From: Oscarella lobularis
Lineage: Eukaryota; Porifera; Homoscleromorpha; Homosclerophorida; Oscarellidae
Direction: 5' to 3'
Assembly: GCF_947507565.1 (NCBI RefSeq)
Contig: NC_089184.1
Location: 372,001 to 436,000 of the forward strand
Length of the DNA stretch: 64,000 nt
Shown here: positions 57,801-64,000 of the stretch, piece by piece
Numbering within the stretch: position 1 is the stretch's first letter
How the letters are laid out: each line of letters starts with the position of its first letter
Translations under genes and position numbers: made by a program
Notes under the pieces: generated by a model
Database searches by the model: none
The model's input: the letters and a program-made list of their open reading frames with translations, nothing else
What the model was told of the DNA's origin: nothing

Positions 57801-60800
57801 ATCGTTATCGTCGCCGACGAGTTTACCCTTCTCGACGAGACTCATCAAATCGCCGACGCAAAGGTCGCGCACGAGAAGACGCGAGCGCGAACCGCCACCA
57901 AAGTTGCACGCGGACGCGAGCAAATGACCGAGACGTTCGAGCAGCAGCGACGCCGATCCCGTTCCCGTCGTCACGCGACCTGACGCGACGAGACGAGCGA
58001 GCAGAACGATCGTCTTCAAATCGTCGAGCCAGAATCGACGCAGAACGATCGCTGCGAGTTTATCGTCCTTCAACGCGCCGACGAGCGAGAGAAGCGAAAC
58101 GACGACGTGTCGAGCCGTCTGGACGGCGAACGCCTTCACCAGTTTCTTCATTGCGACTTCTCTCTCGCTCTGACTCGTCAACAAATTCGCCTGTTGTCCT
58201 AAAGATCGTCGCTTTGACGACGACGACGACTCAGACGCCTTCGTTTTGACCCCTTCCGCTTCACTTCGAAATCCGAGGGGATCCCTCGCGCTGCATTCGA
58301 GTACAGCGAACTCGTTTCCGCCGCCGCCGCCGCCGCCGTCCGTCGAATCGAAAACGGTGCTCATTCGACCGGGAAACGAATCGGCTTCAAGGCGTCGCAA
58401 ATAGTCGCTCTTAGTGAGCGTCTCGATTGTCTCCGTCAAATCGACGTCGACGAGAACGGGTTTCTTCGACGACGATTTGTCGTCGCTCGTCGACGTCGTC
58501 GATTGTCGTTCGAGTAGCGGCGCGTCGTTTCCATTTCCGTCCGCTCGTCGTCTTTCGCCGCCGCCGCCGCCGCCGTTCTCCTCGTCGTACGCCGACGATC
58601 CGCGTCGTCGACGCACGTGACAAATTCGATGCCAACCGGGACGTCGTCGTCGTGGTATCATACTCCCCTCTTCTTCCTCCGTCAGAGGAGCGGCGAATGT
58701 GCCGCCGCCGCCGCCGCCGCCGCCGTTTCCTTCGTAAGGATGATCGACCATCCAGCTAATAAGACGATTAATAAAACGCGGATCGGCGTCGAGACGATGA
58801 TAGAGACGGAATCCTAACGATTCCAAGGCCCGATTGACGTGCGGCAATTCGAAACCCATTTCCAATAATTGCTTCTGAACGGGCGACAGCGAAGACGCCG
58901 CTATCGACGATCGTTCGAGCGTCGGCGGATAACGCGGTGGCGCCAAAGGCAAATCATCGGGATTACCGTCGTTTCGTTCGGCGTCGTCGCCGCCGCCGCC
59001 GGCGCCTCGACGTACACGCAAAGTGCGAAGATGATCGCGCGCGAGAGCGAGTCGTCGAAGTCGAATGTGCGTCGATTCGACGACTCTTTCCATGAGCGAT
59101 GCTCGATCGCTCAACGGCGCGCTCTCGTCGTTTCTCGTCGCATCGTCTCCCTCCGTCGACGACGACTTCGTCGCGGGCGTCTTTTTCGACTCGCTACGCG
59201 TCGTCGCATTCTCCGGCTGCGGGCCTTTCAAAGCGCGCCACAGAAGCACGCCGTGAGCGCGCTCCATCTCCGTCGCGTCGACGCATCGACGAATCGGCGA
59301 CGGTTCGAGAAATCGTTCGACCATCAATTGAAACGTACGATCCAAGGCGTCGTCGCACGCTCGATTTTTCTCCGTCGTTTCCCCCCCGACGACCATTCGC
59401 TCTCTGTAAGCGCCGGCGCTGAGTAAAGCGTCGAGGCACTTCAACGCAGAGATTTGAAACAAGGAGCGCAAAGCAACTGCAAACTCGTCCGCGTCGTCGT
59501 CTGACGTCGCCGCGCTCGATTCCAAGCCGCTAAGCGATACGAGTCCCGCTACAATTTCCCCACCGAAATCAGGCAAGAGCGACGCTTGCAAGGCGAACGG
59601 TTTAACCGGCTCCAACTCCGTCGCAGAAACTTCCCTAAAGAACCGCGTCCCCTGAAAAAAAAAGGAACCCCCCGTTCTTTTCTTTAGTTCTTACGCGCTA
59701 CTTTGACCGTCGTCGCTGTCGTCGTCTTCGTCGTAATCACCGTCGTTGTCGTATTGAATTCTCACGGTGTCCGTTCCTCCGCCGAGAACCGTCGCCAGTC
59801 GATCCTTCGTCTTGTGAACGCATCGCCCGCCGACTCGAAGACCCCCGTCAACGCCGCCTATAAAAGCCAATGCCGGCCACACATTTTGTCGGAGATGATC
59901 GACGTCGCCGCCGCCGCCGCCGCCGCCGCCGTCGATCGCTTTGAGAGCGTCGACGAGATTTCGATTAACGAATTGTCTCCACGTTTCGTTTTTGTGAAGT
60001 TTTCGCAGCAATTCGACGCACACTTGCGCCAATCCGATTCCCGCCGGAGCGACGAGCGGATCGCCGATCGATAGCGATTCCGCCGGTCCGTCGCGACGGC
60101 AAAACATGTCGCCGACGGCCACTTCTTTCGCGTTCGCCTTTCCGTCGAAAACGACGGTCGGATAAAGTATCGTAGCGTTGAAATTCCGAAAAACAATTCG
60201 AAGATCCTAAAGAGAATTTATCGTCGAAGGGGGGGAGGGAGGAAATTTCGAGCTTACTTCGTCGTTTTTTCCAAATGCGATCGTTTTCTCGTCCATGTCG
60301 ACTTCCACTGTCACCGTGTCGCCCGGTCCGTACGCGTCGAGTCGACGCGCTCGTTCGCCGTCGTGATAAACGCCGCCGTCATGCGCACGATACAACCACA
60401 TGTCGCTCGTCGTTCGATAATCAAAGTCCTGTAGGGGATATTTACTCACTCCGACGCTCGTCGACAAATGATCGGGCCATTCGCGCACGACGGAAATCTT
60501 GGGAAAGGGAGGGAGCGAAAACAATAAAATAATCTTTTTCCTTGAGAAATTTCGCTTGCCTTCCATCGAAATAGTCCTCTATCGAGACAAGTGGAGCTGA
60601 CGGCGTAGCCGTTGTCGGCGACCGAGTGCGACACCGTGTAGCCGACGGCGCGACAGTGAACGGCCCGCGACGGTTCGAAATTGAGCAAAATTGGAAACAT
60701 TCCCACCGCTGAAGAAGATTTCGTCGCGTCGTCGGTCTTGACGTCCGACGAGAGGCAGTCCGCTATTAGTTCGAATAATCCGTCGACGAGGGATTTGCTG

Positions 60801-63800
60801 ACGGCGTCGGATGCGTGCGGAAGAACGCGTTCCAAGCAGCCGAGAGCGAGAAGTTTCGTTTTGAGGGCGCGCGAAGGCGATAAAGCGATGCGGAGAAGGA
60901 GATCGGTCCAAGACGACGATCCGAGACTGGCGACGAATCGTTCCGACGAGGAGACGGATAGGAGAAGGCGAAGAAAGTCGTTTAGGTCGCTTTCTCCGCC
61001 GTCTTCGCACATTTTCGAGAGAACCAAGCGACAGACGTTGAGGAGACTCGATACCGACGATTCGTTCAACCGATCCGAATGAAGACTGTGAAGAATAAAA
61101 TATCGATTATTGTTCTTGTACCCTTTTTTCGTACCTAGCCGTGAGGAGTAGAATTTGAAGGAGTCTCAATGTTACTGGCACCAGCATGGGTATCTTGGAA
61201 AAGGGAGATGGCACGTTGAGAAGAATCTCGCTCATCAAGGAAAAGACTTCGGACGACGACAATAAATTGAAATCGGAGAGACTGTGACGAGTGCTGAGGC
61301 CGGCGAGACCGCAAAGAACAAAATACGACGATCCAAGACCTGAGAGAATAGAGATACTTTGTGTCACGCTACTACTCACTGCGCACCTGAATCGAAATCA
61401 GTTTTGCTGGCGGCAGCGAGATGAAGTCGCAAAAGCGACGTCAAGTTCGCGTAGTGAGAATGAGCGAGCGCTTCGATTTTTTGCTGCATTTCACTTGTAG
61501 CGCAGTGAACGTGATCCTACAGTAGAACATCAATGAAATGACAGTCTCCGCTTCTTTTTCCTTATATACCAGATAGCCGAACGAGTTGTCGCCGTTCTGA
61601 ATGGCTCGGTCCAAATGACAAAGACCCAGACAGCCGACAAGCATTTGAAACTGAGTCGACTTGAGCAAAATCGACGCCCTATAGCCCCGATCAAGATCTT
61701 CAGAAGACTTAAAGAGATCCAGCAGCTGTCGATACGCTTCATAGCGCAACTAAAAAAGAAACAAAAAAGGGGCGCGTCATCGATGCTCTCAAGCGCGCGC
61801 GCGCGCCTCAAATTCACTTACCTGAGCTCTCAACTGTTGACGTTCCATTGATACGAGAATAGAGGTCAGGCTGATTTTCGAGTTCGGTTCCGCCGCGACG
61901 AAATCGCCTATTGCGTTGCAGACGTGTTTGATTGCAGTCAGCGAAATGCCGTACGAGTTCTCCTTCTCCTCTTCCTCTTCCTCTTCGTAATCGGTCGGAC
62001 GAGCCTTCGATCGGCCTTTTTGGAGGACAGTCGATCGCTGGAGACGCTCCCGTTGCCAACGGAGACGTCTCAGAGCTTCTTTGACGGAAGCCAAAGTCAC
62101 AATCTGACCACCTTGTAGTAGAAAAAAAAATTAGATTATAACCCTTGACTCGAAAGTCGCTCACCTTCGTCAGTAGCGGTCTCGTAGCTTTGAAATAACG
62201 GCTAAAACAGACGAGATACTCTTGCAAAAGACCAAACATTGGCCTTATATGTGCGTACCAGATCCAAATGAGCCGTCAATAATTCGGATTTCAGCGGAGG
62301 AGGACCTGCCTGTGACACCGTTCTTGTGCCAGACGGCCTCCCGCTTCCCGGACTCCGCCTCGACCCGCCGTCCGGCGTGCCAAACGCGAATTGAACGTCG
62401 TCGTTGCCGACGTCGGACTTTTTTCGTCTTCCCGTCACCGCGACGAGACTCGTTTCGGCTTCCATGGCCGGTTGAACGCAACAGAGTAGGAAAAAGCATC
62501 GCAGTATCAGCTGAGTGCAGGCAACGTCATATGACGTCGCGCTCGACTCGCCGCTGCGCAGTTCGACGAGTTTGTAACGAGTCGCGAAAACGTGTTGGTA
62601 CACGTGGAAGAGACCACGTCGCTGCCTAAAAAAATAACCTAATTTCCTTATTTAATTAAAAATCAATAAAAATTTACTTCTGTTGTTCATCGTTGTCAGC
62701 CAAATTGCAGTGTTTCAAGCAGACGGCGAGAAGGTGACGAGAAGCCGAAGTCAAGAGAGAGTCTTCGTCCTCTGCCGTTTCTAATTCTACAAAAAAACGT
62801 TTCACTTTGCTTACTAGAGATTCTTCGTCAGTGCACCTCGATTTTTCGCCCACGTTAGCATTGATTCCCACAGGACGTTGGATTGATCGTAGTCCTTTCC
62901 CAATGCGAGGGAAAGAAGGAGTTGGCTATTGTCGAATAAGGGCTGAACGCCGATTTCAACAGCACTGGACCAAGCGGAGCTAAGAACTGAGTAAGAAGAA
63001 ATTCTAACTAAAAAAAAGATCCTTTGCATTTTTGTCTTTCCTTACTCTGTCTTTTTAGGTCCGAAGAAATGCTCTCTAACCCGTTTCCGAACAAATGCGA
63101 TCCGAGCCATCGTTGCGCTTGCCGTTCCTCATCTATCACCGCCAAATCGACGCCCATTCCGTAGATCAAACGTCCGACGAGAAGACTGCACATTCTCTCC
63201 ATATCGAAAAACCAGAGCCACGATCGCCCGTCGCCGTCCGACGACGACGACAATTTGGACCAATGATAGACGGGTTCTCCGAGCTCCGTTTCCTCGAGTT
63301 CGTCCGCGACGCCGCTCAGTTGGCTCGTCACTTGATTAATCTCGAAGAGAAGATGAATGCAGGCGGGGAGAAGCGATTGGAAGCGTTTGAGAGGCAAGAG
63401 ATGGAGACCGTGAAGCAATTGGGAGAGAAGAGAGCCGACTATGGACTCTCGAAGAATACCTAGTAAATACGAGTGTAATTAATAATTAATTTGTCGCGCG
63501 CCTGCGCATTTTTTTCTAACGAACGTTCGATATTCGCTGCTCCGGATAGGAGACCGTCAACGGATGCGACCAAGATGTCCCCAACGCACGAAAAGAAGAC
63601 TTCGACGTGATTTAGAAACAAATCGATGCTCGGATCATTCTAGAGGAGAGCGATATTACGTATACAATGCATTATACGAAGGTTGGAGTATCTTACGTCC
63701 AAGCTGGTTGGTTCAGCTGTTAAACAAAAAGCGAGGAAATGACGATGAGTGAGACTGAGGAGGTCGGCGAGACGAGATGGCGTAGCGCTTCCTCGTTCGA

Positions 63801-64000
63801 GCGTCGAACTCGGCGCCGTCGAATTTTCGCGTTTTAGCAACTGTTGCACTCGTCCTTCCTTCGTGGTAGACACAAAAAACGAGTAGAGAACAAGTTTCGG
63901 CTCGTTTCTCACCGTGTCTATGCAGAGATTTTTAAGGATTGTCTTCAGAAGGGCCGGCGCGTGAGAAGAGGGCGTTTGATCGGGCGAGTTTAAGCCGAGC
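51844..64000 (-). CDS. HERC1: HERC1-like giant HECT E3 ubiquitin ligase, C-terminal half (partial, 5' end outside the window)
   Basis: More than 30 exons run from the right edge to a stop at 51844-51846. Order, N to C: a helical region (63000-61100); SPRY domain (about 61085-59700; [55 protein letters not shown]); a UBA-like segment ([20 protein letters not shown]) in the big exon 57457-59651; WD40 repeats (57405-55799; [26 protein letters not shown]); RCC1 repeats (54926-53508; [54 protein letters not shown]); and a HECT domain (53236-51844) with the catalytic Cys in [13 protein letters not shown]. The C-terminus [10 protein letters not shown] matches HERC1. HERC1 is a very large cytosolic E3 that also binds ARF/Rab GTPases through its RCC1 domains. 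Two introns have GC donors (before 53508 side and 60560). Poly-Gly tracts interrupt several linkers. The N-terminal RLD1 lies outside. Confidence 0.93.

Overview
This window is gene-dense animal nuclear DNA. It has about 24 protein genes in 64 kb, on both strands, often only 100-300 bp apart, with very short introns (mostly about 45-80 nt) and many micro-exons. The gene set is metazoan: a KSR-type Ras scaffold, glomulin, HERC1, an ASB protein, a CARD protein, a Ly6/uPAR-type receptor and an SVOP-type transporter. The compact layout and moderate GC suggest an early-branching animal with a small genome, most likely a sponge (homoscleromorph such as Oscarella or Corticium). The sponge call is inference; no marker in the window names the species. 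I found no CRISPR array, tRNA or rRNA gene.

Layout. 1-12 kb: the 3' end of a sorting nexin 1/2 gene (+), an intronless 1490-aa PDZ/coiled-coil protein (-), a KSR-like pseudokinase scaffold (-), an intronless glomulin (+), ABHD17 depalmitoylase (-) and a leucine-rich-repeat protein (+). 12-20 kb: a single-pass transmembrane protein with a tyrosine-motif tail (+), frataxin (+), a Ly6-domain membrane protein with PPxY motifs (-), an endosomal-type syntaxin (+) and mitochondrial ATP synthase alpha (+, with a pogo/Tigger-like MITE and tandem repeats in its introns). 20-28.6 kb: a gene-poor stretch with hairpin tandem repeats, then MSH4 (-, about 29 exons), then a 5'-truncated LINE-type retrotransposon with an open reverse transcriptase/endonuclease ORF. 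28.6-40 kb: ORC3 (-), a CH-coiled-coil-SAM protein (+), and two tandem SVOP-like MFS transporter paralogues (-). 40-43.7 kb: an ASB ankyrin/SOCS-box protein and a CARD-Kelch fusion (both +). 43.7-51.8 kb: three tandem two-RRM hnRNP/DAZAP1-like genes (-). 51.8-64 kb: the C-terminal half of HERC1 (-), running off the right edge.

How they relate. The genes are mostly unrelated housekeeping and signalling genes; this is not an operon. Several neighbours are head-to-head pairs likely to share promoter regions: KSR/glomulin, ABHD17/LRR, Ly6/syntaxin, ORC3/CH-SAM, SVOP-2/ASB. The two clusters that do reflect local gene duplication are the SVOP pair and the RRM trio. The best candidates for undescribed biology are the CARD-Kelch gene with its repeated linker exons, the tyrosine-rich transmembrane adaptor-like protein, and the KSR that has lost nearly every kinase signature residue. 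Exon borders were placed by eye from GT/AG sites, reading frame and family resemblance, so individual borders may be off by a few bases.
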